This document shows, piece by piece, positions 33,805 to 40,827 of a stretch of DNA of 40,827 bases. The DNA comes from a bacterium (lineage in GTDB: Bacteria > 4484-113 > JAGGVC01). The stretch's first letter is position 1. Each line of letters opens with the position of its first letter. The stretch lies in assembly GCA_021158185.1 (NCBI GenBank), contig JAGGVC010000009.1:1-40827 (forward strand), given 5' to 3'. The translations under genes and the position numbers were made by a program. A model generated the notes under the pieces. It saw only the letters and a list, made by a program, of their open reading frames with translations. It was not told the DNA's origin and did no database searches.

Positions 33805-34617
33805 GTGAGAAATACACCCCGGATGATCAAGCTCGATGGATTGAGATTCAGCTACGGTGAAAGTCCGATTATCGATAATCTGAGTCTTTCGGTCGGGGCA
33901 GGGGAGCTTACTGCGATTAGCGGGCCTAACGGAAGCGGTAAAACGACGCTGCTTTATCTCATTACCGGCCTGCAGAGAGCGGATTCCGGCAGTGTTGTGA
34001 TCGACGGCAGGCCGCTTCGGGACTACACCCGGCGCGAGATGGCGCGCAAGGTTTCGCTTATGCCACAGTATCTGCCGTATACACCGTGGCTCACCGTTGC
34101 GGAACTCGTCGAGCTTGGCCGCTACAGTCATTCCGGAAAGGGCTTTCTGCAAAATCCACTTCCAACAGGATTGCATGATATGGCTGATTCCGAAATCGTT
34201 GCGCTTGCGATGGAGCATGCAGGCGTCGGGAATCTTGCGGGGCGGCTGAGCGGCGAGCTTTCGGGCGGTGAGCTTCGACGTGCACACCTTGCGCGCGTGC
34301 TTGCACAGGACGCAGATGTGATCCTGCTTGACGAGCCGACGGGCGATCTCGATCTCTACCACCAGGGCGAGCTTATGAGCCTATTGAAAAAGCTCGCCGC
34401 GGATGGAAAGACAGTCATTGTCGTCACTCACGATCTTAATTTTGCGGCACGCCTTGGCGTAAGACTCGTTCTGATGAAGGACGGGCGAATAATCGGCGAC
34501 GGGAGCCCCGATGAAATCATAGACGATTCGATTCTCGCGCAGGCATACATCGGCGGTTTCGAGGTTCTGAAAACCGATTCACATCATCCCGTCGTGCTGC
34601 CCAGGCCGAAGGAGTAA
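33805..34617 (+). CDS. btuD: B12-type ABC transporter ATPase
   Basis: A 270-residue ATPase that powers import of cobalamin through BtuC. Walker A is GPNGSGKTT, the Q-loop region is SLMPQYLPYTPW, the signature is ELSGGELRRAHLARVLAQ, Walker B and D-loop are VILLDEPTGDLDL, and the switch His is in VVTHDLNFA. The FecE/BtuD type is indicated by this pattern and by the riboswitch and neighbours. GTG 33805 is chosen because AAAGGGG lies about seven bases upstream. It is the first gene of the operon; btuF starts four bases after its stop. Confidence 0.93.
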   Translation: MRNTPRMIKLDGLRFSYGESPIIDNLSLSVGAGELTAISGPNGSGKTTLLYLITGLQRADSGSVVIDGRPLRDYTRREMARKVSLMPQYLPYTPWLTVAELVELGRYSHSGKGFLQNPLPTGLHDMADSEIVALAMEHAGVGNLAGRLSGELSGGELRRAHLARVLAQDADVILLDEPTGDLDLYHQGELMSLLKKLAADGKTVIVVTHDLNFAARLGVRLVLMKDGRIIGDGSPDEIIDDSILAQAYIGGFEVLKTDSHHPVVLPRPKE

Positions 34618-34620
34618 GCG

Positions 34621-35577
34621 ATGAATATTTCAAGAATAAAGTTGTGTTTATCTGCATTCGTAATCACGGCATGGTTTTTTATGCTTGCTGGAGCAAGCTT
34701 TGCATCCGAATATCCTATGACGACTACCGATGCACTGGGGCGCAACGTAACAATCGCGAGCGAGCCGGTGCGTATCGTTTCGCTTTCGCCCGCAATCACT
34801 GAAACGATATGGATGCTCGGTGCAGGCGATTTTCAGGTCGGGCGGAGCGATTTCTGCAACCATCCGTCTGACGTTCTTAAAGTCAAGCCTGTCGGCGGCA
34901 TTATCAACGCGTCTGTCGAGGAGATTGCGCTTCTAAACCCAGATCTGGTGCTCGTCCAGCAGGGAACACCGAAGGAAATCATTACTCAGCTCGAAAGGCT
35001 CGACGTAACAGTTGTCACATTCTCGCTTCCGTGTTCGCTCGACGAGGTTTTGCATCAGATCGGCGAAATCGGAAGGATCATCGGTCGCGAAGGTGAGGCT
35101 TCGCTGTTCATAAAGGAAAAATCGGCGCTGATGGACGCTGTCGAAGTGAGCATTCAGAAAAGTCCGGAGCGGGTCAGGGTCTACATCGGCGGGCACTCGG
35201 CGCCTTTTATGACGGCTGGGAAGGGAACATTTATTGACGACCTGATTACGCGCGCAGGCGGTATCAATATTGCGACGATGCCGCTCGAAGGCGTCAGGAC
35301 GCCTGATCAGGCCTGGCCTCAGCTCTCGCCCGAGCAGATTCTTCTCGCCGATCCTGAAATAATCGTAACCGCCGTTGATAAGGGAAGGATGAATACTGAT
35401 TCGGGCTGTGATTTTGTTTCGTCGTTGGCGCGCGATGCGGTGTTTTCTGAAGTTACAGCTGTCTTGGATGGAAATATTCTTCTGATCGACCAAGACGTGC
35501 TTTTGCGTCCGGGGCCGCGGATATTCGATGCACTTGATGAGCTCGCGGAATATATAAGGAAGGTGAGCGGGAAATAG
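34621..35577 (+). CDS. btuF: Periplasmic cobalamin-binding protein
   Basis: A 318-residue binding protein with a signal peptide (MNISRIKL, hydrophobic core, cleavage likely after FASE or ASFA). The mature part has the two-lobe helical-backbone layout of the FepB/BtuF family: DALGRNVTIASEPVRIVSLSP, ETIWMLGAGD, VEEIALLNPDLVLV, a long central helix and RPGPRIFDALDELAEYI at the end. The lobe Glu/Asp residues that dock to BtuC cannot be pinned down without a model. The ATG has GGAG six bases upstream. It sits between btuD and btuC in a riboswitch-controlled operon, which makes B12 the likely ligand rather than a ferric siderophore. Confidence 0.9.
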   Translation: MNISRIKLCLSAFVITAWFFMLAGASFASEYPMTTTDALGRNVTIASEPVRIVSLSPAITETIWMLGAGDFQVGRSDFCNHPSDVLKVKPVGGIINASVEEIALLNPDLVLVQQGTPKEIITQLERLDVTVVTFSLPCSLDEVLHQIGEIGRIIGREGEASLFIKEKSALMDAVEVSIQKSPERVRVYIGGHSAPFMTAGKGTFIDDLITRAGGINIATMPLEGVRTPDQAWPQLSPEQILLADPEIIVTAVDKGRMNTDSGCDFVSSLARDAVFSEVTAVLDGNILLIDQDVLLRPGPRIFDALDELAEYIRKVSGK

Positions 35578-35591
35578 AGACAAAGCGCACA

Positions 35592-36590
35592 GTGAGCTTA
35601 ACTTTCAACGACCGTCGAAGGCGCGCGGCCGTGCTTTTCGCGGCGGCGCTTTTTCTTGCTGTAGCTGGAGCCGTTGCCGCGCTTTTGTTTGGAAAGCAGT
35701 TCGTAAGTCCGGCGATGCTCGTTTCGGATGACGGAGCGCTCTTTCAGAAGATCGTTTTCATGCTACGTGCACCGCGGGCGCTCGGCGCACTTCTGATCGG
35801 CGGCTCGCTAGCAGTGAGCGGACTGATGCTTCAGAGCTATTTTCGAAACCCACTTGCCGATCCGTACATTCTCGGCGTATCGAGCGGTGCGGCGCTCGGC
35901 GCGGTCATAAAAATTATTTTCATTCCGGATGCCGCTGTGCCGGTTGCGTTTTTCGCACTCGCCGGAGGCGGGATAGTCGTGGCCGGCGCGTGGTTTCTGT
36001 CGCACGGCGTACGCGGCGACCTTACGATTACGCTTCTGCTGTCGGGCGTTGCATTGTCCATCCTCGCAGGAAGTCTCTTGTCCATCATCATCCTCTGGGC
36101 GCGACCGGGCGAACTGGGGCTCATCATCCGCTGGCTAATGGGAACGCTCGCCGGAATCGGCTGGCGTGAAACGGCCTGGCTCGCAGCCGGTGCAGCCGTC
36201 GGACTCTCGTTCGCAGTCAGGTTCCGCCGCGAGATGAACGCGTTCCAGCTTGGAGCGACGGTCGCAGAGAGCATCGGCGTCAACGTAAAGTCGGTTCAAT
36301 ACTGGATTGTCGGGGGAGCGACGCTTCTCGCCGCGGTAACGGTTGCAGCGGCAGGACTCATCGGGTTCATCGGGCTGATCGTGCCGCACATTTGCCGCAT
36401 CATTGCAGGTGGCGACGTAAAGCGTCTCATCCCGCTTGCCGCGGTGACGGGCGCAGCCGTGATGATCTGGTGCGACACGATTGCACGAACGGTCCTCGCA
36501 TCGGGCGAGCTTCCGGTGGGCGCGGTGACTGCCGTGGTTGGCGTTCCGTTCTTTCTCTGGCTGATGCACCGCGGGAGGTTTCTGTCGTGA
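35592..36590 (+). CDS. btuC: B12-type ABC transporter permease
   Basis: A 332-residue FecCD/BtuC-family permease with about ten membrane helices. Family hallmarks are LRAPRALGALLIGGSLAVSG followed by MLQSYFRNPLADPYILGVSSGAALG, and the cytoplasmic coupling region GFIGLIVPHICRIIAGGDVKRLIPLAA. The GTG start follows btuF by 14 bases and lacks a strong ribosome binding site, so translation may be coupled to btuF. Its stop TGA overlaps the ATG of btuB by one base. Confidence 0.93.
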   Translation: MSLTFNDRRRRAAVLFAAALFLAVAGAVAALLFGKQFVSPAMLVSDDGALFQKIVFMLRAPRALGALLIGGSLAVSGLMLQSYFRNPLADPYILGVSSGAALGAVIKIIFIPDAAVPVAFFALAGGGIVVAGAWFLSHGVRGDLTITLLLSGVALSILAGSLLSIIILWARPGELGLIIRWLMGTLAGIGWRETAWLAAGAAVGLSFAVRFRREMNAFQLGATVAESIGVNVKSVQYWIVGGATLLAAVTVAAAGLIGFIGLIVPHICRIIAGGDVKRLIPLAAVTGAAVMIWCDTIARTVLASGELPVGAVTAVVGVPFFLWLMHRGRFLS

Positions 36591-38572
36591 TGAAGCCGAA
36601 ATGCCTGAGATGGTTCTACCGCGCGATCTTCACCGCAATCGCGGTGTGCTTGATTGCGACACTCAATTGGACTTCTTCAGCACAGGCGGAGGCAGAGAAT
36701 TCGTCAGGTGATGATGCGAATAACAGTGGATACGCGCAGGATGAGGATGATGGCAGCGGGGACGAGATCGTCATTACGGACGAAGATGAGGACGAAGCGC
36801 AGGATGGCGATGAAGAGATAGATGTCGGCGAAATAGAGGTTGAGGGCGAGAAGGCTGAGGATGCGGAAGCTCTGCCCGGCGAGGATTACATTTTCATAGA
36901 TCTTGACGGCTTGGTGGGAGGGCTTGCAGGGATCGGCTCGGCGCTCGATCTGTTCGGCGGAATAGACGTGAGAAGCGTCGGGAGCGGGTTCGATCTGACA
37001 ACGATTTCGATTCGGGGGGCGGCACCCCATCGCGTGATGCTTTATCTCGAAGGCATTCCTCTTTCGCCGTCGGTTACGGGCGTGTTCGATCTGTCGCTGT
37101 TTCCCGCGGGCGCGGTCGGAAAGGCGGCAGTGGCGCGCGGGCCTGCGGCGATAGGGCAGGGGCTTGCAGGCGAAGTGGACTTTTCGCTTGCACGCCCTGA
37201 TGAGACGTGTGTTCGTACATCGTACGGCAGCTTCGGCACGTTTTCGGTTTCAGGCGGTGCGCCGTTTGCATTTGCAGGCGGGGACGGAACGGTGTTCGCA
37301 GCACATCGGCGCACGGACGGGGATTTTTCGTACACGCGGCACGACGGGCGAACGTACACGCGCGATAACAACGCGCGCGACCATACAGCGGTGCTTTTCG
37401 GGTTTGAACGCGGTGGTGATCGCGCGCGCGATCGGATGATTTTCTTTGCGGCGGATAGATCGGGCGGCGTGCCTGGGATGTCGGAGTTTCCATCGCCGGA
37501 TGCGCACCAGGACGATACGCTGATTCTCGCCGGTATGACGCGCGATGTTAAAGACGTGAAAGGCGGCGATCTCGCAATCAGCTTTTACACGCGGTTTTCC
37601 CATACGGGGTTCGGCGATCCCGACCCGTACCTCGGCGATGCGGTCAACACGGACCAGAGCGAATACGCTGCGGGCGCGTTCGCGCGGTTTCGCGCGCCCG
37701 CGGGGCGCGATATCGCGGGTGCGAAAATCGCAATTGACGGCGTGATGCTCAAGGATTCTGCATACGGGAATCCGGAGCGGCTGACCGGGGCTTTATCGCT
37801 TTGGCGCGAGTTTTACCGTGGCGATTTTAAGTTTTCGATTGCTGCGGGCGGTGAGTACGGCAGTGGCGGTGGTTTCGGCTGGCGCGGCAAGGCAGCGGGA
37901 ACGTTTGAGCTTGGAAGCGGCTGGACGCTTTCGGGCAGTGCTGCGAGAACGTTCAGAAGGCCGAACTTCAGCGAGCTTTACTATCCCGAATCGGGATTCA
38001 TCGGCGGGAATTCCGAGCTGAAGGATGAAACGGGCTATGCGTTCGATTTCGGGCCGCATTTCAAGTGCGGGAGGTTTTCGCTCGACCTCGTGGGATTTTG
38101 CCACCGGTACGCGGAATCGGTTCAGTTCATTCCGGTGACGCAGTATCGGATTCGCGCGGAAAACACGGGCGCGATCAGGAGCGCGGGTTTGTCCGCGGAT
38201 GCAACGTATGAACTTGGCCGCGGTGTGAATATTTTCGGGTCGTACACGAGGCTTGATGCAGTGTATCTCGACGGCGGGTTGCCGCTTGCGGGGCGCGCGC
38301 CCTCGAAGTTAGCGGTCGGAATCGAGAGGAAGGATGCGCGCGTCGGTTGGAGGATTACTTATCTCCATACATCCGAAACGCCAGTCGACAGATTCGGAAA
38401 TCTCAAGGTGGCTGCTTCGACCGACCTCTCTGCTGGCTTGAGCATTGAAACCAGCGGCGGGTGGCGGATCTCGATTGCGGGGATGAATCTTCTCGATGAT
38501 GATTTGCGCGATCATCTGAATTTCCCCAGACCTGGCCGAGCGTTCGAAGTGTCAATAGGTTACAGATGGTGA
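36590..38572 (+). CDS. btuB: TonB-dependent outer-membrane receptor, BtuB-like, with acidic N-terminal extension
   Basis: A 660-residue receptor. A signal peptide (cleavage likely after SSAQA, about 33) is followed by an unusual Asp/Glu-rich, Gly-poor stretch (about 34-98) with DEIVITDED as the best TonB-box candidate. The plug (about 100-220) shows SALDLFGGIDVRSVG, TTISIRGAAPHRVMLYLEG and GPAAIGQG, and the barrel continues to a C-terminal aromatic residue (GYRW). The ATG at 36590 overlaps the btuC stop; GGGAGG lies 12 bases upstream, and a GTG at 36587 is nine bases from it. Cobalamin specificity rests on the riboswitch and neighbours. It could also take up cobinamide or another corrinoid. 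GC content and CGCG runs are higher here than in the left half of the window. Confidence 0.88.
   Translation: MKPKCLRWFYRAIFTAIAVCLIATLNWTSSAQAEAENSSGDDANNSGYAQDEDDGSGDEIVITDEDEDEAQDGDEEIDVGEIEVEGEKAEDAEALPGEDYIFIDLDGLVGGLAGIGSALDLFGGIDVRSVGSGFDLTTISIRGAAPHRVMLYLEGIPLSPSVTGVFDLSLFPAGAVGKAAVARGPAAIGQGLAGEVDFSLARPDETCVRTSYGSFGTFSVSGGAPFAFAGGDGTVFAAHRRTDGDFSYTRHDGRTYTRDNNARDHTAVLFGFERGGDRARDRMIFFAADRSGGVPGMSEFPSPDAHQDDTLILAGMTRDVKDVKGGDLAISFYTRFSHTGFGDPDPYLGDAVNTDQSEYAAGAFARFRAPAGRDIAGAKIAIDGVMLKDSAYGNPERLTGALSLWREFYRGDFKFSIAAGGEYGSGGGFGWRGKAAGTFELGSGWTLSGSAARTFRRPNFSELYYPESGFIGGNSELKDETGYAFDFGPHFKCGRFSLDLVGFCHRYAESVQFIPVTQYRIRAENTGAIRSAGLSADATYELGRGVNIFGSYTRLDAVYLDGGLPLAGRAPSKLAVGIERKDARVGWRITYLHTSETPVDRFGNLKVAASTDLSAGLSIETSGGWRISIAGMNLLDDDLRDHLNFPRPGRAFEVSIGYRW
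37418..37433. repeat. 16-base palindromic repeat, copy 2 (inside btuB)
   Basis: GATCGCGCGCGCGATC is identical to the copy in the operon leader at 33744-33759. It lies within the coding sequence at the GGDRARDR segment. This region is rich in GCGC and CGCG, so chance is possible. Confidence 0.45.
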
Positions 38573-38660
38573 TTGTACGTCATTTACGTGAGTTGTTTTT
38601 TGTGAGCGGGGCGGCGAAGATGCCGCTAGCGAAGTATTTCAGGGAAAAGTGAGGAGTGCA

Positions 38661-39887
38661 ATGAGAATCAGGAAGTCAGGTTTGTTTGTTTTGGTTGTTA
38701 TCGCGTGCGCGGTTTCGGTAATCGCGGGGTGCGGCGGAGGCGGTGGCATTCAGCCTGTGCCCCTTCCGCCCGGCGAGACACATGTAACGCAGGCGGAACT
38801 TGCAGGCGCGGTGACGCTGAACGCGTTCGCGACCGGCGATGCTCCGAGCAGATTCGTTGTTTACAACCACAGCGTTTATACGCTCAACTCGTTTGGAAAC
38901 ACGATGTCGGTTCATTCCGCGGACGATTATTCCGAGGTTGCGACTGTGAGTTTCCCGGTGGGCGCGGGGCCGTACGACGTCGTGTTCGGCGGGGACACGG
39001 CATACATTTGCGGAAACGGTTCGAACGCCGTGTATCGCTACAGCGCGGGCAATGCCGAGATTGACGATGAGACCGTGAGTCTTGCGACTGCGGAGACAGC
39101 GGATTATGCGTTCATCGGACCCGGCGATATGGCTGTGGTTGGCGGCAAGCTCTACGTACCGCTATCAGGCATGGTTTCATTCGGTGACGCGGCTAACGGT
39201 ATTCCAGCGGAGTACGGGCCGGGGCGCGTTGCTGTAATCGATCTTGCGGGGTTTTCACTCGAAGGGTTCATTGATACGGGCTTTGTGAATCCGACCGTTT
39301 GCAGCGCTGGAATCGGCGGCGCGCTCTACATTGTTTGTACAGGCGAGCTTCAGTTCGACGAGAGTTATATGCCCAGCGCGGGAAGTGATGGCGGACTGGT
39401 TATCTATAACACGGTCAGCGATGAAATCGCATACTCGATCAATCTCGGTCGTACGCTTCCGAGCGCTTTCATAGCGTTCAACGCTACGGAGGGCTTTATC
39501 GGAAGCAACCTGAAGGGCGAGATATACCGCGTGAGGCTTGATACCGGCGCGGTGATGCGCGGGCCGGACGATCCGATAACGGTCACGCAGGAATTCACGT
39601 ACATCTCAGGATTCACAGGGCTGCAGGGGCTTGGCGTCCTTGCCGGAAGTTTCAACACGGATGAAGTGTATTTCATCGATCCTACAGACGACTCTGTTTC
39701 AAAGGCTCCTTTCAGCGAGCCTTTCAGTTTTTCCGAAAGCGATACGTTTTTCGGCGGGCTTGCCGACATTGCATTGTACGAATCGGGTGATATTCGCAAG
39801 GTATTCGTTCTGATGGGCATTGCAAACCAGGTTGGAGTGATCGATTTTTCGGATCTGTGGGACAGAATTCAGCTTGGCTTAGGTTAG
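38661..39887 (+). CDS. Beta-propeller lipoprotein, BtuG-like candidate
   Basis: A 408-residue lipoprotein: basic start, hydrophobic core, lipobox VIAGC (Cys about 24) and a Gly-rich tether. The remainder has the repeating four-strand pattern of YncE/DUF5074-type propellers, with elements such as FVVYNHSVYTLNSFGNTMSVH, GPYDVVFGGDTAYICGNGSN, GRVAVIDLAGFSLEGFIDTG and FNATEGFIGSNLKGEIYRV. AGGAG just upstream supports ATG 38661; GTG 38649 is an alternative. It begins 88 bases after btuB with no terminator between. In Bacteroides, BtuG is a propeller lipoprotein beside BtuB that captures B12 at the cell surface; the same job is inferred here from fold and position, not from close sequence identity. 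Confidence 0.8.
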   Translation: MRIRKSGLFVLVVIACAVSVIAGCGGGGGIQPVPLPPGETHVTQAELAGAVTLNAFATGDAPSRFVVYNHSVYTLNSFGNTMSVHSADDYSEVATVSFPVGAGPYDVVFGGDTAYICGNGSNAVYRYSAGNAEIDDETVSLATAETADYAFIGPGDMAVVGGKLYVPLSGMVSFGDAANGIPAEYGPGRVAVIDLAGFSLEGFIDTGFVNPTVCSAGIGGALYIVCTGELQFDESYMPSAGSDGGLVIYNTVSDEIAYSINLGRTLPSAFIAFNATEGFIGSNLKGEIYRVRLDTGAVMRGPDDPITVTQEFTYISGFTGLQGLGVLAGSFNTDEVYFIDPTDDSVSKAPFSEPFSFSESDTFFGGLADIALYESGDIRKVFVLMGIANQVGVIDFSDLWDRIQLGLG

Positions 39888-39920
39888 CGATCATTGTTCG
39901 TTGTATTAACGCTCAACTAG

Positions 39921-39935
39921 CGCAACAAGGTTGCG
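39921..39935 (+). terminator. Short hairpin after the B12 operon
   Basis: CGCAAC (39921-39926) and GTTGCG (39930-39935) form a 6-bp stem around a 3-base loop, 34 bases after the propeller gene. No U-tract follows, so it is at best a weak terminator. The rest of the ~200-base gap holds only the promoter near 40060. Confidence 0.3.
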
Positions 39936-40057
39936 ACGGGCAGAATTTGTGCTGCGTGTACACATTTGTCGGGAATCAAGTATGCCCTTACTCGCCAAAT
40001 CGCCGGAATAAAGAATTGAATCTTGTTTCCTTGATATGATTGGAGACAGGTCTTTCG

Positions 40058-40066
40058 TGGCATAAT
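40058..40066 (+). promoter_or_regulatory. Extended -10 promoter of the DUF212-like gene
   Basis: TGGCATAAT matches the extended -10 pattern with one mismatch. The start would be near 40073, about 25-30 bases before the gene. There is no convincing -35 at the right distance. Confidence 0.4.
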
Positions 40067-40101
40067 GTTCTTTACCGCTTGTCTTTTGCGGTTCAGTGCT
40101 T

Positions 40102-40614
40102 ATGCAGTATATGACGACATATCCTATTATTTTTGCGGCGCTGTTCTCCTGGGTTTTCGCCCAGGCAATGAAGCTCATTATATACCTGGTCATAGAAGGA
40201 CAGATCAACATCGCCAAGCTATTCGATTCAGGCGGGATGCCGTCGAGCCATACGGCGCTCGTCACCAGCCTTTGCACAAGCGTCGGCCTGGTGAGAGGAT
40301 GGAGCTCCACTGAATTCGCAATCTCCGCAGTCCTGTGCTCGGTTGTGATCTACGATGCAACCGGAATAAGGCGGAGTGCGGGCAGGCACGCGGCTGCATT
40401 GAACGAGCTTATTCCCCAGCTTCTTGCTGGCAAACTGCTCCGCAATAAGAAAAACCTCGGTCAGGAATACAGAGAACTCCTCGGCCACAATCCATTCGAA
40501 GTTTTTGTCGGCGCCATCGTAGGTGTTTTCGTAACGCTGCTCTTCCTTTACGGATACGGCGTTATCTCGCATAATCCGTCTGATGTAGCAGCAGTCATAA
40601 CCGGTATACAGTGA
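40102..40614 (+). CDS. DUF212 / divergent PAP2-family membrane protein
   Basis: About 170 residues. After a short N-terminus there are hydrophobic helices at about 8-30, 55-75, 78-95 and 140-158. The family motif SGGMPSSHTALVTSL carries the PAP2-like Ser-His element, and DATGIRRSAGRHAAALN is also characteristic of this group (YuiD/DUF212). Activity is not established for most members; they resemble acid phosphatases of the PAP2 superfamily. The start is uncertain (GTG 40096, ATG 40102 or ATG 40111), and none has a good ribosome binding site. The stop overlaps the next ATG by one base, so it is co-translated with the TlyA-like gene. Confidence 0.88.
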   Translation: MQYMTTYPIIFAALFSWVFAQAMKLIIYLVIEGQINIAKLFDSGGMPSSHTALVTSLCTSVGLVRGWSSTEFAISAVLCSVVIYDATGIRRSAGRHAAALNELIPQLLAGKLLRNKKNLGQEYRELLGHNPFEVFVGAIVGVFVTLLFLYGYGVISHNPSDVAAVITGIQ

Positions 40615-40827
40615 TGAACAGCGGGAATGAAACGCTTGCCGACAAGCTTGTTGCGCATTCGCATTTCGAAAGCTCGGATGAGGCGGCACGTTGGATCAGG
40701 CGGGGGCGGGTCATTGTAAACGGTGAGCGCGTCTACGATCCGGAAGCCACAGTCGCGCAAGATAGCGACATAAAAATCATCCGAAGAGACAGCAGGTATG
40801 TGAGCAGAGGCGGCCTGAAACTTGAAC
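40614..40827 (+). CDS. tlyA: TlyA-family rRNA methyltransferase/hemolysin, 5' part only
   Basis: The first 71 codons are present before the window ends. The N-terminal S4-type RNA-binding domain shows ADKLVAHSHFESSDEAARWIRRG and VIVNGERVYDPEATV, and the linker RYVSRGGLKLE is characteristic of TlyA proteins. The missing C-terminal part should hold an FtsJ-like methyltransferase; family members make 2'-O-methyl marks in rRNA. The ATG overlaps the stop of the DUF212-like gene (TGATG), indicating an operon. Confidence 0.9.
   Translation, partial: MNSGNETLADKLVAHSHFESSDEAARWIRRGRVIVNGERVYDPEATVAQDSDIKIIRRDSRYVSRGGLKLE

Noticed and set aside
33205-34362. 385-codon minus-strand open frame over the riboswitch and btuD
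   Set aside because: It runs antisense to the protease end, a well-supported cobalamin riboswitch and a clear ABC ATPase; its residues match no family and it has no start signals.

Overview
The window looks like a chromosomal segment of an uncultured Gram-negative (two-membrane) bacterium of roughly 50% GC. A TonB-dependent outer-membrane receptor, several lipoproteins with clear lipoboxes, a periplasmic binding protein and a type IV pilus retraction ATPase support a diderm cell plan. I could not assign a phylum from sequence alone. There are no rRNA or tRNA genes, insertion sequences, phage genes or CRISPR arrays.

Layout. 1-7.4 kb (leftward): the first codons of a gene leaving the window, a sugar-nucleotide pyrophosphorylase, a very large membrane protein joining an anti-sigma-like N-terminus to an alpha-2-macroglobulin, and the ECF sigma factor gene that overlaps it. 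7.5-13.1 kb: a small membrane protein, a GAF-GGDEF diguanylate cyclase, and a ~1100-residue protein made of two degenerate kinase domains, a degenerate PP2C domain and TPRs. 13.1-19.3 kb (leftward): glycogen phosphorylase, a four-repeat lipoprotein and cofactor-independent phosphoglycerate mutase. 19.4-24.7 kb (rightward): a BatA-like VWA membrane protein, two secreted proteins of unknown function and a PAS-only sensor. 24.7-29 kb: a NeuB/SpsE plus SpsF nonulosonic-acid pair, divergent from pilT and a GDP-mannose dehydratase-like gene. 29.1-33.4 kb: M42 aminopeptidase, ruvB and a lipoprotein subtilase with a dockerin-like tail. 33.4-39.9 kb: a vitamin B12 uptake operon with promoter, cobalamin riboswitch, btuD, btuF, btuC, btuB and a surface-type beta-propeller lipoprotein. 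40.1 kb to the end: a DUF212/PAP2-like membrane protein and the start of a TlyA-family methyltransferase.

Themes. Sensing dominates: an envelope-spanning sigma/anti-sigma/macroglobulin module, c-di-GMP synthesis, a catalytically dead kinase-phosphatase scaffold and a PAS-only protein. Surface chemistry is the second theme (GDP-mannose-type and nonulosonic-acid sugars, pili, secreted protease). Promoters share an extended -10 element (TGnTATAAT-like), and at least four of them sit so close to the start codon that the mRNA should be leaderless.

The most novel candidates are (1) the ECF sigma factor coupled to an anti-sigma/alpha-2-macroglobulin fusion that keeps its thioester motif, (2) the double pseudokinase/pseudophosphatase/TPR protein, and (3) a BtuG-like propeller lipoprotein closing the riboswitch-controlled B12 operon.
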